Assembly (NCBI GenBank): GCA_013813075.1
Contig: JACCSI010000103.1
Coordinates: 1-6,533 of the forward strand
Length of the DNA stretch: 6,533 nucleotides
Direction of reading: 5' to 3'
DNA from: Acidobacteriota bacterium
GTDB lineage: Bacteria; Acidobacteriota; Vicinamibacteria; Vicinamibacterales; UBA2999
The position numbers were made by a program, and so were the translations under genes. The notes under the pieces were generated by a model. It was given only the letters and a program-made list of their open reading frames with translations, was not told where the DNA came from and searched no databases. Below are positions 6,422 through 6,533 of the stretch, piece by piece; the stretch's first letter is position 1, and each line of letters starts with the position of its first letter.

Positions 6422-6443
6422 AAGAGTCTGTCCAAACTGTCGG

Positions 6444-6472
6444 ATTCTATCGGCGGCAGCTTAACTGCTCAA
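6444..6472 (-). promoter_or_regulatory. Sigma-70-like promoter of the DGQHR gene
   Basis: On the minus strand, TTGAGC (6467-6472, four of six matches to the -35) and TAGAAT (6444-6449, five of six matches to the -10) are separated by exactly 17 bases. Initiation near 6437 would give a leader of about 16 bases before the ATG at 6421. This is the most complete promoter in the window. Confidence 0.6.
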
Positions 6473-6518
6473 TGGTTATTTGCCCCGTTCGCCGCGAATC
6501 GAGCTGTGCCGCACCCCG

Positions 6519-6524
6519 TATAAT
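6519..6524 (+). promoter_or_regulatory. Consensus -10 element facing right, for a gene beyond the window
   Basis: A perfect TATAAT on the plus strand, nine bases from the right edge, in the gap upstream of the DGQHR gene. The -35 region is not convincing. It suggests a divergent gene starting just outside the window. Apart from the two promoters I see nothing in 6422-6533. Confidence 0.4.
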
Positions 6525-6533
6525 TTCCTGCAT

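Overview
This is a GC-rich bacterial window with densely packed genes on both strands. High G/C at third codon positions, short intergenic gaps and start sites that sit almost on top of -10-like elements would fit an Acidobacteriota (Vicinamibacteria-like) chromosome or a similar GC-rich soil or metagenomic bacterium. That placement is a guess from style and gene content; there is no rRNA or other marker gene to confirm it.

Layout, left to right. (1) 1-452 (+): the C-terminal half of ornithine carbamoyltransferase (argF/OTC, arginine biosynthesis), cut by the left edge. (2) 471-1715 (-): a secreted protein of unknown function made of two tandem copies of one domain of about 160 residues; it ends tail to tail with argF. 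(3) 1771-4053 (+): a large polytopic DUF2339 membrane protein, divergent from (2) across 55 bp that hold a near-perfect dyad with a -10-like element in each arm. (4) 4001-4395 (-): a small-protein locus. It contains a well-supported 68-residue single-span protein with a Gly/Asp/Cys-rich tail and a perfect Shine-Dalgarno sequence, followed by a more doubtful short hydrophobic ORF that overlaps the end of the DUF2339 gene. (5) 4480-5247 (+): pxpA, the LamB/YcsF-family subunit A of 5-oxoprolinase, without pxpB or pxpC beside it. (6) 5285-6421 (-): a DGQHR-domain protein, related in motif to DndB-type proteins, with its own recognisable promoter. (7) 6422-6533: noncoding, holding that promoter and, at the right edge, a consensus TATAAT that probably serves a rightward gene outside the window.

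The genes alternate in strand almost one by one, so most are single-gene transcription units and not a co-regulated pathway. OTC and 5-oxoprolinase both belong to amino-acid metabolism (arginine and pyroglutamate/glutamate), but nothing links them here. I see no mobile element, CRISPR array, tRNA or rRNA. I do not see a coherent new multi-gene system. The least-explained items are the duplicated-domain secreted protein with its symmetrical divergent promoter, the Gly/Cys-rich micro-protein locus, and the stand-alone DGQHR protein at the right edge, whose partners, if any, would lie outside the window.
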